The notes: a model not told the origin generated them from the letters alone. Counted from the first letter of the stretch, positions 42,829-52,476 are shown. The stretch is 64,000 nucleotides of DNA from Methylobacterium sp. WL1 (GCF_008000895.1 NZ_CP042823.1:5168501-5232500), one strand, 5' to 3'. A program made the numbers and translations.

Positions 42829-43040
42829 ACGGATTCCGACGCCGATCGGACGACGATGCAAGATTGGTTCGGCGACGCGAGATTTCTGGACGGACTCTGA
42901 TCCAGGTCGATTCGGGACCGGCGCCGCCGATGTAGATCGGGCCACCGGACATGCTCCGGTCGGCTCCGCCGGTTCTGACACGCCCCCGATCCTGGCCGGC
43001 GGAGCCGCCTCTCGTTCACACGCCGCCATGAGGATGGATC

Positions 43041-43295
43041 ATGCCCCACACCGCCGCGACGCCTGACGGCTTTTGGGACACGGTCGCGGACCATGTCACC
43101 GCGAAGGTCCGGCCCGTCCTTCGACAGCGCCGGAGCGCGCGGGGTCCGGTCATCGCCTATCTCCGTGATCTGGAGACCGTAGCGCGCCGGGAATGCGAAA
43201 GCCGGGCGGCCATTCAGGTCATCGCCTCGGGTCGGCACGTGCTCGGAGACCGCAGCGAGATCGGCCCAACGGACGGCCCGTTCTCCCGGACCTGA
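43041..43295 (+). CDS. Hypothetical protein, 'VIASGR-LGDR' type (copy 1)
   Basis: 84 residues, soluble: GFWDTVADHVTAKVRPVLRQR, then AIQVIASGRHVLGDRSEIGPT. The QVIASGRxxLGDR segment is shared with the 56124-56402 protein, suggesting a small paralogous family. No function can be given. ATG 43041 was chosen. Confidence 0.55.
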   Translation: MPHTAATPDGFWDTVADHVTAKVRPVLRQRRSARGPVIAYLRDLETVARRECESRAAIQVIASGRHVLGDRSEIGPTDGPFSRT

Positions 43296-43809
43296 CGAAG
43301 GCTCAGGAGCGCGAGCGAGTGGGATGCCCGCCCTTCACGCCAAAGCAGCTCGACCGCAGAAGGCTGCCCGTGGATGCCACGGACCCGACAGCAGATGACA
43401 ACCGATCCTCGCCGGAGGACGAAACAGCGGCCCTCGATCCGGGCCGACGAGGTGAGCGAACCGAACCCGAACCGGATCGGCGAACGCTGAGCGCCCGATA
43501 AAAACCGGCCGCGTAAGGACTGCTCAGACTCGTAGCTCCATGCGCGAATGGCCCGATCCGCTCGGGCGTTTGGAGGCGGAGCGCCGGAAGCGAGGCCGCA
43601 GCCCGCCACCGAAGACTACCCGGGGTGATCGCCTGCGCGGTGCTCTCGACGGCCGTGATGGACACAAGGTCGAACGGCCGGTTCCGCGCCCATCGGCGAT
43701 TCGGCATGGCGTCGTCCGGCCGAAAGCTGACCGGCTGCGTCAGGGGTATGGCCCATCAAGCGGACGGCGCTACCGGCGCGGGACAGCGCCCGGCGACCAA
43801 GTCGGCCTT
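43296..43809. other. Intergenic stretch, nothing recognised
   Basis: 514 bp between the small gene ending at 43295 and the 3' end of the antiporter. Frames here are open only because of high GC content. No hairpin, repeat or RNA signature was identified. Confidence 0.4.
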
Positions 43810-45084
43810 TCAGGAGACATCCGAGGGCGGCACTCGTTCACGCAGCGTGCGTCGTGCCACCAGCCCGAGCGTCGAGCCCTGCACGATGATGGTGAACAGC
43901 ACCACCGCGTAGGTCGATGCCAGGATCGCGGGCTTGGCGTCGCTCTCCGGTATCGAAAGCGCCAGTGCCACGGAGATGCCGCCCCGAACGCCGGCCCAGG
44001 TCAGGAACGGCACGTTGCGGGGCGAGAGGTTGCCGCCCCAGCGGAAGGCGAGGAGCGGCGTCGTGACGGCCACCAACCGGGCGACGAGGACGATGGGAAC
44101 CGCACAGGCGGCCAGTGCCAGGCCGCCGAGCTCGAACCGCAGCACCAGCACCTCCAGCCCGATCAGCAGGAACAGCACCGAGTTCAGCACCTCGTCGATC
44201 AGGGTCCACAGCGCCGAGACGTAGCCTTGCGTCTCCTTGCTCATGGCGTCGCGCGGGGCCCGGTCGCCGACAAGGAGCCCGGCGGCGACCACCGCGAGGG
44301 GGCCGCTGAAATGCAGCTTCTGGGCGAGGGCGTAGGTGCCCGCGACCAGCGCCAGTGTGATCAGCACCTCGACGGGGAAGTCGTCTATGGCGCGCATGGC
44401 CCGGTAGGCGACGTAGCCGGTCGCGATCCCCAGGACGAGACCGCCGCCGGCCTCCTGCAGAAGCAGCGTGGCGATGCCGCCAGCGCTCGTGGCCTCCCCG
44501 CCGGAGCCCGCCGCGAAGGCCACGAGCACGGTGAACAGCACGATGCCGATGCCGTCGTTGAACAGGGCTTCGCCCTGCATCTCGACCTCGAGAGTTTCCG
44601 GCACCTTGACGTTCTTCAGGGTCGCCAGCACCGCGACCGGATCGGTCGGGCTGATGAGGGCGCCGAAGACGAGGGCCCAGGAGAGCGGGACCGGCCGCCC
44701 GACGAGGTCGGCCGCCAGCCAGAACGCGCCGCCCACGATGGCCGTGGAGATCAAGGTGCCGAAAAGCGCCAGCGTGGCGACAGGCCAGGCCCGGTCGCGA
44801 AGCATGCGCAGGTCGAGGCTCATGGCGCCGGCGAAGAGGAGGAAGGCCAGCATGCCATTCATCACCACCTCGGTGAAGTCGACCTGCCTCAGCACCCTGG
44901 TCAGGTCCTCGTAGAGGTGCTGGCCCGGGAAGGCGAGGTCGAGACCGACGAGGGTGAGCGAGGCAAGCAGCCCCATCACCAGGAGGCCGATGGTATGCGG
45001 CATGCGCAGGAAGCGGCGATTCAGCCAGCCGAACAGGGCCGAGAGGGTCAGCAGCAGTGCGGCGAGGTCGAAGATCGAGATCAT
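43810..45084 (-). CDS. Na+(K+)/H+ antiporter, CPA1/NhaP type
   Basis: 424-residue inner-membrane exchanger with about 12 hydrophobic segments. The ion-site region FGALISPTDPVAVLATLK contains the conserved Asp of the TDP motif, and EGEALFNDGIGIV-like sequence (MQGEALFNDGIGIVLF) has the Asn-Asp pair of CPA1 exchangers. A conserved Arg in WAGVRGGISVALAL is also present. It works in pH and sodium homeostasis. ATG 45084 follows GGAGAG. It lies 55 bp after the EEP-family gene and is probably cotranscribed. Confidence 0.93.
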   Translation of the reverse strand: MISIFDLAALLLTLSALFGWLNRRFLRMPHTIGLLVMGLLASLTLVGLDLAFPGQHLYEDLTRVLRQVDFTEVVMNGMLAFLLFAGAMSLDLRMLRDRAWPVATLALFGTLISTAIVGGAFWLAADLVGRPVPLSWALVFGALISPTDPVAVLATLKNVKVPETLEVEMQGEALFNDGIGIVLFTVLVAFAAGSGGEATSAGGIATLLLQEAGGGLVLGIATGYVAYRAMRAIDDFPVEVLITLALVAGTYALAQKLHFSGPLAVVAAGLLVGDRAPRDAMSKETQGYVSALWTLIDEVLNSVLFLLIGLEVLVLRFELGGLALAACAVPIVLVARLVAVTTPLLAFRWGGNLSPRNVPFLTWAGVRGGISVALALSIPESDAKPAILASTYAVVLFTIIVQGSTLGLVARRTLRERVPPSDVS

Positions 45085-45139
45085 GGGACTCTCCCGCCCG
45101 CGCCGGAGCGGGCTGCGATGGGTTTGCCGGACCGGAGGC

Positions 45140-46207
45140 TCATCGCGGCTGGAGGCGTTCGGTCGCCCCGGCGGCGGCGAGCACCGCGTTGGCGGCGGCG
45201 ACATCGTCGGCGTCCCGCTGCGGCGTCATCCTCCCCCGTTCCCCGGTCTTCCGGCACAGACGGACGAGAAGGGGGACGTGGTCCGAGCCGAAGGCGTCGA
45301 GGCGCTCGACGTCCAGCGTCGCGAACCCGCCTTCGTGGAAGACGTGGTCGAGGGGCCAGCGGATCCAGGACGAATGGGCGTTCCAGGTCGCGACGTAGCC
45401 GTAGCCGCGGCGCGGGTCGATCAATCCGGAGAGCCTGGCCATCCGCTCCACGGCGATCTCCCACGGCGTGGCGTTGAGGTCGCCGGCGAGGACGCCCGGC
45501 TCGACCCGGTCGCGCAGCACCGCGGCCGCCGCGTAGAGTTGGGCGTCCCGTCCGCGGGCGGATTGCCAGGGCTGCGGCGGCTTCGGGTGGAGGCCGACGA
45601 AATCGACGATTTCCCCGCTGCGCAGGGTGACGCCGGTCACGACCGCCGGCGTGTCCTGCCCGGCGAGATGACGGATGCCGCCGTTCACCAGGGGCAGACG
45701 CGAGAAGAAGTGGATGCCGTAATACGACCCCGTGATCCGCTGCAGGGCGTGGGGCATCGCGGCGAGCACGGGCTTCAAGGCCTCGTCCCACCACGTGTCG
45801 GTCTCCATGGCGAGGAACAGGTCGGGTTCCTCCCGCCCGACGGCCTCGACCAAGGGCGCGGCGTTCCGGCTCCCGAGTTGCACGTTCGCGATCAGCACGG
45901 AGAGCCTGCGCTCCACGGGGCATCCTTCGACCCGCATGCCGCCCGTCGGCCGATATGGCCACAGGATCCAGGCGTTGACCGCCAGTGCGAGGGTCACCAG
46001 CGCAAGAGCCGGAAGGGTCGACCTGGGAGCTCCCCGAAGGAAGGGAAACAGGGCCAGACCGACCGCCAGCAGGCCTCCGGCGAAAGGCAGGCGCGGAAAG
46101 TCGAGCAGCCGCACCGCCCACCACTCGGTCGGGATCAAGGGCACGAGGCTCGCGGCGGCCAGGATGGCGGCAAGCAGGATGAGCGCGTAGCGGGCGAGGG
46201 CCTTCAC
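45140..46207 (-). CDS. Endonuclease/exonuclease/phosphatase-family membrane protein
   Basis: 355 residues. Three N-terminal membrane helices (up to about residue 90) are followed by an EEP phosphohydrolase domain: LIANVQLGSRN, EPDLFLAMET with the metal-binding Glu, VGLHPKPP, LAGDLNATPW and GSDHVPLLVRL at the catalytic end. Relatives act on phospholipids or nucleic acids at the membrane. The start is GTG 46207. It is the first gene of a likely two-gene operon with the antiporter. Confidence 0.87.
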   Translation of the reverse strand: MKALARYALILLAAILAAASLVPLIPTEWWAVRLLDFPRLPFAGGLLAVGLALFPFLRGAPRSTLPALALVTLALAVNAWILWPYRPTGGMRVEGCPVERRLSVLIANVQLGSRNAAPLVEAVGREEPDLFLAMETDTWWDEALKPVLAAMPHALQRITGSYYGIHFFSRLPLVNGGIRHLAGQDTPAVVTGVTLRSGEIVDFVGLHPKPPQPWQSARGRDAQLYAAAAVLRDRVEPGVLAGDLNATPWEIAVERMARLSGLIDPRRGYGYVATWNAHSSWIRWPLDHVFHEGGFATLDVERLDAFGSDHVPLLVRLCRKTGERGRMTPQRDADDVAAANAVLAAAGATERLQPR

Positions 46208-46286
46208 GGGCGGCGCCCGGCAGGTTGGCTCACCGCCAGCCGAGAAACGCCGGTCGGGCCGTCCCCGCAATCGGGGCAGGCGGAGC

Positions 46287-46622
46287 TCAGCGCATGTCCT
46301 TGGGCAGGTGCTTGATCGGGTCGGTCCGGCCGCCCTGGGTCTTGCTCTGGACCGAACCCTCGGACTGCATGACGTCGGTCGAGGACTGGATCGCGCTCGG
46401 CGGTGCGACCTGCCCGTTGCCCTCGTGGCGCGCGTTTCCGGCGCCCTTCACCGTCGAGGTTCCCGAGGGCAGCGTCCCAGCGGTCGGCTGGTCGATAGAG
46501 CTGGCCGCGGACTGCGCGCTCGCGGGGCTGGCAAACGCCACGCCGACGGCAAACAGGAGTGGGCCGACGATGCGCGTGGCGGCGCGACCGGACGCGGCCC
46601 GGGCGAGGTGGAGCGAATTCAT
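46287..46622 (-). CDS. Small secreted polar protein
   Basis: 111 residues: signal peptide (ATRIVGPLLFAVGVAFASPASAQ), then a Ser/Thr/Gly/Gln-rich chain (SSIDQPTAGTLPSGTSTVKG, SAIQSSTDVMQSEGSVQSK) ending DPIKHLPKDMR. Probably disordered. No family recognised. Confidence 0.6.
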   Translation of the reverse strand: MNSLHLARAASGRAATRIVGPLLFAVGVAFASPASAQSAASSIDQPTAGTLPSGTSTVKGAGNARHEGNGQVAPPSAIQSSTDVMQSEGSVQSKTQGGRTDPIKHLPKDMR

Positions 46623-46809
46623 GCAAACGGTCCTGTCGGATGGACGGCGATCGGGGGTGTCGATCTGAAACCCCGCCGGCCCCTTTGGTTCCTCGTCGGG
46701 CGCAGGGCCGCCGAGGCGCGACGATCCGTTTCCCGTGTGGTCCGTCCGTACGTCGAACGCGAAGCCGGGCCCGGCACGCTGCCGGGACGGCGATGTCGCC
46801 GTGGTCGAA

Positions 46810-46834
46810 CCCGCCCCGTGACACACGGGGCGGG
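46810..46834 (-). terminator. Hairpin after the fasciclin gene
   Basis: Stem CCCGCCCCGTG (46810-46820) against CACGGGGCGGG (46824-46834) with a three-base loop, 18 bp past the fasciclin stop. No T-run follows. Confidence 0.65.
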
Positions 46835-46851
46835 CCGTCCGAGGTGTCGGC

Positions 46852-47406
46852 TTACTTCGGCATCAGGACGCTATCGATGACGTGCACGACGCCGTTCGAC
46901 TGGTTCACGTCGGCCTGCTCCACGAAGGCGCCGCCGCCCTTCTGATCGATCAGCGCCAGTCGGTCGCCGTCCATCTTCACCGTCAGGACCTGACCCTCGA
47001 CCGTCTTCAGGTTGGCGTCGGCGCCGCCCATCTTGGCCTTGGCCATCAGTTCCTTGGCGTCGAGCTTGCCCGGAACGACGTGGTAGGTGAGCACGGCCGT
47101 CAGCGTCTTCTTCATGTCCGGCTTCAGGAGCGCGTCGACCGTGCCGGCCGGCAGCTTCTTGAAGGCGTCGTTGGTCGGCGCGAACACCGTGAACGGGCCC
47201 TTGCCATTCAGGGTGTCGGCGAGCCCGGCGGCCTTCACGGCGGCGACGAGGGTCGTCAGGTTGCTGGCCTTGGACGCGTTCTCCACGATGGTCTTGCTGG
47301 GCATCATCGGCGCGCCGCCGACCATGGGGGCGGTCTCGGCGAAGGCCGGCGCCGCGAAGGCCAGGCCGGAGGCGAGAAGGGCGGCAGGCAGAATCGTACG
47401 CATCAT
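46852..47406 (-). CDS. Secreted fasciclin-domain protein
   Basis: 184 residues. Signal peptide (ILPAALLASGLAFAAPAFAE) then one complete FAS1 domain: KTIVENASKASNLTTLVAAVKAAG, GPFTVFAPTNDAFKKLPAGT (H1 box), LTYHVVPGKL and the end NGVVHVIDSVLMPK (H2 box). FAS1 domains mediate adhesion or surface contacts. It is a stand-alone gene with its own hairpin. Confidence 0.93.
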   Translation of the reverse strand: MMRTILPAALLASGLAFAAPAFAETAPMVGGAPMMPSKTIVENASKASNLTTLVAAVKAAGLADTLNGKGPFTVFAPTNDAFKKLPAGTVDALLKPDMKKTLTAVLTYHVVPGKLDAKELMAKAKMGGADANLKTVEGQVLTVKMDGDRLALIDQKGGGAFVEQADVNQSNGVVHVIDSVLMPK

Positions 47407-47789
47407 AAAGGGTCCTGTAGGCGTCATCACGGCTCGATCGTCGAGGCTCGTCACGGCGTTACGGGATGATGAGCGTTCGGGTTTCACAGCCTAGATCACA
47501 AGAAATTCATCGCCCCTGCGTAAATGACGCGGGCTTAGTTTTTCTTCATGCTAGTTTGCTCGACATTATGCTGACGCTTGATTGTCAGCGGCACGGTTCC
47601 CGGGCCCCTTTTTCGGTCCCTGACGAGCGGGAAACTAGCCAAATAGTCACACGCGGGCCGTCGTTTTTTCTGAACGTTTCCTGAACGCGAACGTTGGGGC
47701 TCCGAACTGTGCAGCCGGAACGGGGATGAGTCCGGTCCCGTCAGGGGCGATCCGAGCGGCACCTTCGAACCAACACTCGGGAGATCTTC
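47407..47789. promoter_or_regulatory. Divergent gap with EcfG-like promoter at 47717-47742
   Basis: 383 bp between the fasciclin and PRC-barrel genes, AT-richer from 47480 to 47690. GGAAC at 47717-47721, seventeen bases, then CGTC resembles the EcfG stress promoter with one mismatch, about 50 bp before the PRC-barrel start. No gene seen. Confidence 0.42.
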
Positions 47790-48263
47790 TTGCTCTATCG
47801 CACGTTCGCCGCCGCCGTCGCGCTCGCCTGCCTGTCGGCCCCGGCCCTGGCCCAGACGACGCCCGCGGCCCCGGCTCCCGGCACCGCCATGCCCGCGTCC
47901 TCCGACATGACATCCTCCGGCCGGGGGATGACGATGGCTGACACCGCGACGGTGAAGCTGAAGTACGTGACTGTGAAGCCCGCGGACGTGATGTCGTCCA
48001 AGCTCATCGGCACGACCGTCTACAACAACAAGAACGAGACCGTCGGCGAGATCGAGGATCTCGCGATCGAGAACGGCAAGACGCTGACCGGCGTCGTCGT
48101 CAGCGTCGGCGGCTTCCTCGGCATCGGCGAGAGCTACGTCGTGCTCGATCCCGCGACGCTCGCCATCAGCGAAAAGGACGGCACGTGGGCGGTCCACGCC
48201 GACACCGACAAGGACACCCTCAAGAACGCGCCGAAGTTCACCTACTCGAAGAAGAAGAGCTGA
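47790..48263 (+). CDS. Secreted PRC-barrel domain protein
   Basis: 157 residues: signal peptide (FAAAVALACLSAPALAQ), a Pro/Ala/Met-rich linker, then a PRC-barrel (VMSSKLIGTTVYNNKNETVGEIEDLAIENGK region, GVVVSVGGFLGIGESYVVL) and a basic end KKKS. Such exported PRC-barrel proteins are common in Methylobacterium and rhizobia and often linked to stress. The start is TTG 47790 with GGGAG before it. Confidence 0.85.
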   Translation: MLYRTFAAAVALACLSAPALAQTTPAAPAPGTAMPASSDMTSSGRGMTMADTATVKLKYVTVKPADVMSSKLIGTTVYNNKNETVGEIEDLAIENGKTLTGVVVSVGGFLGIGESYVVLDPATLAISEKDGTWAVHADTDKDTLKNAPKFTYSKKKS

Positions 48264-48289
48264 TCGGCCCCACGGAAGGAGAGACGACC

Positions 48290-48541
48290 ATGAAGCACAC
48301 CATCCTCGCCTCGGCGCTCCTGGCCGGCCTCGGCCTCGGTGCCTCCACGATGCCGTCGGCGGCCCTGCCGATGACCATGACGGGCGTCGCTCCGGCCGCG
48401 AACGCCGACCTCGTGCAGGTGCGCATGCACCGGCGCCACCGCATGCGGCAGGGCTCGGCGAGCCGCGGCAACGCCGCCATGCCCTCACGGGGAGCCCGCG
48501 GCCAACAATATGGTGGAACCACCGGCGGCCCGCGTCGCTGA
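48290..48541 (+). CDS. Small secreted protein, RMRRHHMRRGS type (paralogue B)
   Basis: 83 residues. Signal peptide (ILASALLAGLGLGASTMPSAA), then the basic motif QVRMHRRHRMRQGS and a Gly/Arg-rich end. It matches the 23015-23299 protein in size, layout and motif. ATG 48290 follows GGAAGGAGAG. It lies 26 bp after the PRC-barrel gene and is probably in its operon. Confidence 0.68.
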   Translation: MKHTILASALLAGLGLGASTMPSAALPMTMTGVAPAANADLVQVRMHRRHRMRQGSASRGNAAMPSRGARGQQYGGTTGGPRR

Positions 48542-48651
48542 TCCGGCTGAGATATGATCCGCGGGGGCCTGCCGCCCTCGCGGACCGAAGATGAAGCGCC
48601 GCCGGCTGGCACATCCGCCACCGGCGGCTTTCCCATGAATCGGGATCCCGC

Positions 48652-49647
48652 ATGATCTTTTCGGAAGCGCTGGGACGCCTCGAAGGGCTCGGCCGCTCGG
48701 CCGCCGCCCTCGTGCCGGGGCTCGTCATCGCCCTCGTCCTATTCGGCGTCGGATTGCTGATCGCCCGCGGCGTCCGGGCCGCCGTCCGCCGGGCCGCCGA
48801 ATTGCGGCAGGCCTCGCCCGGCTCGGCTTCGGTCCTCGGCCGCATCGCCGGCGGCATGACGATCCTGGTGTCGTTCCTGGTCGCGGCCTCGGTGGCCTTC
48901 CCCTCCGTCTCCGCGGCCGACCTGTTCAACCTCCTCGGAATCGGCGGCGTCGCCATCGGCTTCGCCTTCCGGGACGTGCTCCAGAACCTGCTGGCCGGGA
49001 TCCTCATCCTGCTGACCCGTCCGTTCGTGATCGGCGACCAGATCCGGGCGGGCTCGCACGAGGGCACGGTGGAGGACGTGTGGGTGCGAGCCACGGTGCT
49101 GCGCACCTACGACAATCAGCGGGTCCTGATCCCGAACGCGACGCTGTTCGTCGACAAGATCACGGTGATCACCGCGCACGACAAGCGCCGGCTCGCCTTC
49201 CCGCTCACCATCGGCAACGGCGACGATATGAAGGAGGCCCGCCGCGTCATCGTCGAGGCCCTGCGCGGGACCGGGGGCGTGCTCGCCGACCCGGCGCCGG
49301 AGGCGCTTGTCACGGGGCTCGGCGCCGCCGGCGTCGACATGACGGCGCGGTTCTGGATCGACCCGCCACGCCGCCGCGACGCGGTGGATGCGCTGGACCA
49401 CGCGATCTCGAACGTGAAGGACGCGCTGACCGCCGCCGGCATCGACCTGCCGTACCCCACGAGCCAGGTGCTTCTGCACGACCAGACCGAGGCGTCGGAC
49501 GGCGACCGCACCCGCCAGCGCGAGGGCTGGCCCGCCGGCAAGACTCCGCCGCGAGCGCGCTGGCAGGTGCTCCGCGCCGATCGTGACGACCTCGAACGTG
49601 AGGACGCTGAAGGCGGTCGTTCCGAGAGAAAGCAGGAGCCGGCATGA
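48652..49647 (+). CDS. Small-conductance mechanosensitive channel (MscS family)
   Basis: 331-residue inner-membrane channel that opens on membrane tension to release solutes in osmotic downshock. Three hydrophobic segments lead into the pore-lining helix and the signature GIGGVAIGFAFRDVLQNLLAGILIL and RPFVIGDQI, then the beta domain (GTVEDVWVRATVLRTYDNQRVLIPNATL). A charged C-terminal tail of about 60 residues is extra. The stop overlaps the DUF2254 gene (ATGA). Confidence 0.93.
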   Translation: MIFSEALGRLEGLGRSAAALVPGLVIALVLFGVGLLIARGVRAAVRRAAELRQASPGSASVLGRIAGGMTILVSFLVAASVAFPSVSAADLFNLLGIGGVAIGFAFRDVLQNLLAGILILLTRPFVIGDQIRAGSHEGTVEDVWVRATVLRTYDNQRVLIPNATLFVDKITVITAHDKRRLAFPLTIGNGDDMKEARRVIVEALRGTGGVLADPAPEALVTGLGAAGVDMTARFWIDPPRRRDAVDALDHAISNVKDALTAAGIDLPYPTSQVLLHDQTEASDGDRTRQREGWPAGKTPPRARWQVLRADRDDLEREDAEGGRSERKQEPA

Positions 49648-50942
49648 AGGCGCGCCTCCAGGCCTGGATCGAGTTCCTGGGCGACCTGTTCTGGCTCAGG
49701 CCCGCCCTGATCGTTCTCGGCTGCCTCGGGCTGGCCCAGCTCGGGGTCTGGTTGGAGACGGCCCACATCGCCAGCTACGACGCGTCCTCGCCGAACCAGA
49801 ACTGGGGCTATTCCGGAGGCGCCGAGGGGGCGCGGGCACTCCTGAGTGCGGTGGCGTCCTCGACCATCGGGGTCGCCGGCACCACCTTCTCCATCACCAT
49901 CGCGGCCCTGACGCTGGCCTCCGGCCAGATGGGCCCGCGGCTGCTGCGCAATTTCACCCGTGACGCCCGCAACCAGGTCGTCCTGGGCATCTTCCTCGGC
50001 ACCTTCGCGTACGCGCTGATGGTCCTGCGGACGGTGCGCACGGTGCAGGAGAGCCCGTTCGTCCCGCACCTCGCGATCACCGGGGCCATCGCGCTGGCGC
50101 TGCTGTCACTGGCCACCCTGGTCTGGTTCGTCCACCACATCGCCGTCAGCATTAACGTCGAGACGGTTGTCGACGCGGTGCACCGCGACCTGTGCGCTGC
50201 CGTCGAGGCCCGGACTTGCGAGACGGCCGGTATGACGCTCCCGGCCCGGCTGCCGACCGGTGGCGGGGTCCGCATTGAGGGCAGCGGTTATCTCCAGGCC
50301 GTGGATGAGGACGGGTTGGCCGACTGGGCTCACGCGCATGGCGCGACCGTTGCCCTGCGCGTGCGACCGGGGGATTACGTCCCGAGGGGATTCCCGGTCG
50401 CGTTCCTCTCCGCCGGGATCGAGGACGTCGAGGTGGCGCTCAACCGGGCGCTGACCTTCGGACGCCGCCCGGCCGCCCTCCAGGATCTGGAATACTCGAT
50501 CCGGCAGCTCGTCGAGATTGCAGTCCGCGCGCTGTCGCCGGGCATCAACGACCCGTTCACGGCCGGAAGCGTCGTCGACCATCTCGGGGACGCCCTCTGC
50601 CGCGTTGCGTGGCGCCACCTGCCGTCCGGAACGGTCGTGCGCGACGGCCGGGTGGTGCTCGTCGTTCCGGTCACCGACTATGACGGCTTGTGCGATGCCA
50701 TGTTTCACATGATCCGCCAGAACGCCGCCGGCTCGGTGCACGTGCTGGCCCGGATGCTCGACGTGCTCACCCGCGTCGCCGAAGTCGAGCGTCTGACGGA
50801 CCGGACCGCCGAACTCGCCCGCCATGCGGACCTCGTCCTCGCCGCGGCCCGGCGCGACGTCGCGGATCCGCACGACCTTGCCGACCTGGAGGCACGGCAT
50901 GTCCGTTTCACGGTGACACGCATGGGCGGCGATCCCGCGTGA
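49644..50942 (+). CDS. DUF2254 family membrane protein
   Basis: 432 residues. Four N-terminal membrane helices with the family signatures FSITIAALTLASGQMGPRLLRNFTRD and YALMVLRTVR and the adjacent VWFVHHIAVSINVETVV, then a large soluble region with GYLQAVDEDGLADWA and ALSPGINDPFTAGSVVDHLG. The function of DUF2254 is unknown. The ATGA overlap with the MscS gene ties it to an envelope or osmotic role. Confidence 0.9.
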   Translation: MKARLQAWIEFLGDLFWLRPALIVLGCLGLAQLGVWLETAHIASYDASSPNQNWGYSGGAEGARALLSAVASSTIGVAGTTFSITIAALTLASGQMGPRLLRNFTRDARNQVVLGIFLGTFAYALMVLRTVRTVQESPFVPHLAITGAIALALLSLATLVWFVHHIAVSINVETVVDAVHRDLCAAVEARTCETAGMTLPARLPTGGGVRIEGSGYLQAVDEDGLADWAHAHGATVALRVRPGDYVPRGFPVAFLSAGIEDVEVALNRALTFGRRPAALQDLEYSIRQLVEIAVRALSPGINDPFTAGSVVDHLGDALCRVAWRHLPSGTVVRDGRVVLVVPVTDYDGLCDAMFHMIRQNAAGSVHVLARMLDVLTRVAEVERLTDRTAELARHADLVLAAARRDVADPHDLADLEARHVRFTVTRMGGDPA

Positions 50943-51090
50943 GCGTGCACGGCAATCCCGGACGCCATCGCCAAGGGCCATCGTCACGTCGTCCATCAGG
51001 CCGACCACCGACTGACCGGCTACGCGCTCCTGCTCCGCATCGCAGCATCCCCCTCGCTCGCGCCCGCTTCGGAACGACGCAAGGACGGCG

Positions 51091-52476
51091 TCACAAGGAC
51101 AGGCCGACCTGCGACCAGAAGAGATAGTAGGCCGCGACCATCAGCGCCGCGTAGGCGGGCGCCAGGAGCGCCCCCAGCCTGAGCAGGTCCCTCGCCGTCC
51201 AGGCCGGTCGCTCGGTGCCCTGAAAGATCAGCAGCGCCTTCGAGGAGACCGGCAGGGTGAGGCAGTAATCCATCCCGACATTCGCCAGGAACGCGACCGC
51301 GACCGGGTTGAGGCCGAGCCTGTCCGCCAGGAGCAGCAGCGGTGGCAGCAACGCGACCACCCGTGCGGTGTGTGACACCATGTAGAGGTGCGCCGACAGG
51401 CTGAGCGCCGACAATCCGAGCAGGATCAGGAGCGTCGGGCTGTCGCCGTCCAGGCCGCTCGCCGACAACGCCGAGCCGATCAGCCATTTCGCGGCCCCCG
51501 TGGAGATGAGGGCCCGGCCGAGCACCAGGGAGGCGGCGATGAACAGTACCAGCCCCCAGTTCACGGCCTTCACGCCATCGTCCCAGTCGAGCACGCCGAC
51601 GACCGGCATCGTCAGGACCACCGCACCCACGACCGCCACGGTGGCGATGCCGAACGGGTGATACCCTTCCGTCAGCCAGAGCCCCAGCATGGCGAGCACG
51701 ACCGCGCCCGTCCGCCATTCCCGGGCGGAGAGAGGACCGGACGGAGCCTCGATCTCCGCCAGCCGCCGCGCCCGCGTCTGCCGGTCGAGGAACAGGCGGC
51801 CGATCAGGAAGGTCGTGATCAGGCAGGCGGCCATGCCGAACGGCAGGCCCCAGAGCATCCATTGCCCGAAGCCGAGGCTCTGACCGGAAAGCCGTTCCAG
51901 CATGTCGACGGTGACGAGGTGCGAGCCGGCGCCCGTGAGGCTGCAGATCGTCGAGATGACGACGAGGGCGGGGATCAGCAGCCCGACGGCCTTGGCCAGG
52001 CGCGGGTCGTCATCCGCCTCGGTCAGGCTGCGATGGAGCGGCAGGAGCACGGTCGCCCGCCCGGAGGTCGAGGGGATCAGGAAGGCCAGGGGGACGATGC
52101 CGAGCGTCAGGCGCCACATCAGGCCGCCGACCGTGGTCCCGCGCCCGGCGATAACGGCGGTGAGCCGGTCGGCGAGCCCGCTCTTCTCGACCGCCGCACC
52201 GAGGACGAAGGTGCCGATCACGAGCCACACCACCTTCGAGCCGAGGCCCTCGATCAGCGCCCGCTGCTCGACGGCCCGGACCGCGACGAGGAAGACGGCG
52301 GCGGCCACAGCGACGTAGGCCGCGCTCAGGTCGGTCAGGATCCAGAGGATCGCGGCTCCGCCGAAGGCCAACAGCGCGGCCCGCGCCGGCCAGTCGAGCC
52401 CGTCGGGAAACCACACCGCCGCGGCAAGTGCTGCGAGGGCCGCCGCAGCCACCCGCTCCCGCGCATGAATCGCCAT
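51091..52476 (-). CDS. DASS/SLC13-family anion symporter
   Basis: 461 residues with about 12 hydrophobic segments. Family features: VVWLVIGTFVLGAAVEKSGLADR, the first sodium/anion loop LIPSTSGRATVLLPL, SLTGAGSHLVTVDML in the first repeat, and MDYCLTLPVSSKALLIF in the second. These transporters import dicarboxylates, sulfate or similar anions with Na+. Sulfate is possible given the sulfur locus, but the substrate cannot be told. It is a single-gene unit. Confidence 0.88.
   Translation of the reverse strand: MAIHARERVAAAALAALAAAVWFPDGLDWPARAALLAFGGAAILWILTDLSAAYVAVAAAVFLVAVRAVEQRALIEGLGSKVVWLVIGTFVLGAAVEKSGLADRLTAVIAGRGTTVGGLMWRLTLGIVPLAFLIPSTSGRATVLLPLHRSLTEADDDPRLAKAVGLLIPALVVISTICSLTGAGSHLVTVDMLERLSGQSLGFGQWMLWGLPFGMAACLITTFLIGRLFLDRQTRARRLAEIEAPSGPLSAREWRTGAVVLAMLGLWLTEGYHPFGIATVAVVGAVVLTMPVVGVLDWDDGVKAVNWGLVLFIAASLVLGRALISTGAAKWLIGSALSASGLDGDSPTLLILLGLSALSLSAHLYMVSHTARVVALLPPLLLLADRLGLNPVAVAFLANVGMDYCLTLPVSSKALLIFQGTERPAWTARDLLRLGALLAPAYAALMVAAYYLFWSQVGLSL

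Noticed and set aside
43540..45477. A 645-codon plus-strand frame opposite the antiporter
   Set aside because: Shadow frame with His/Gln/Arg-rich low-complexity translation; the minus strand encodes the transporter.
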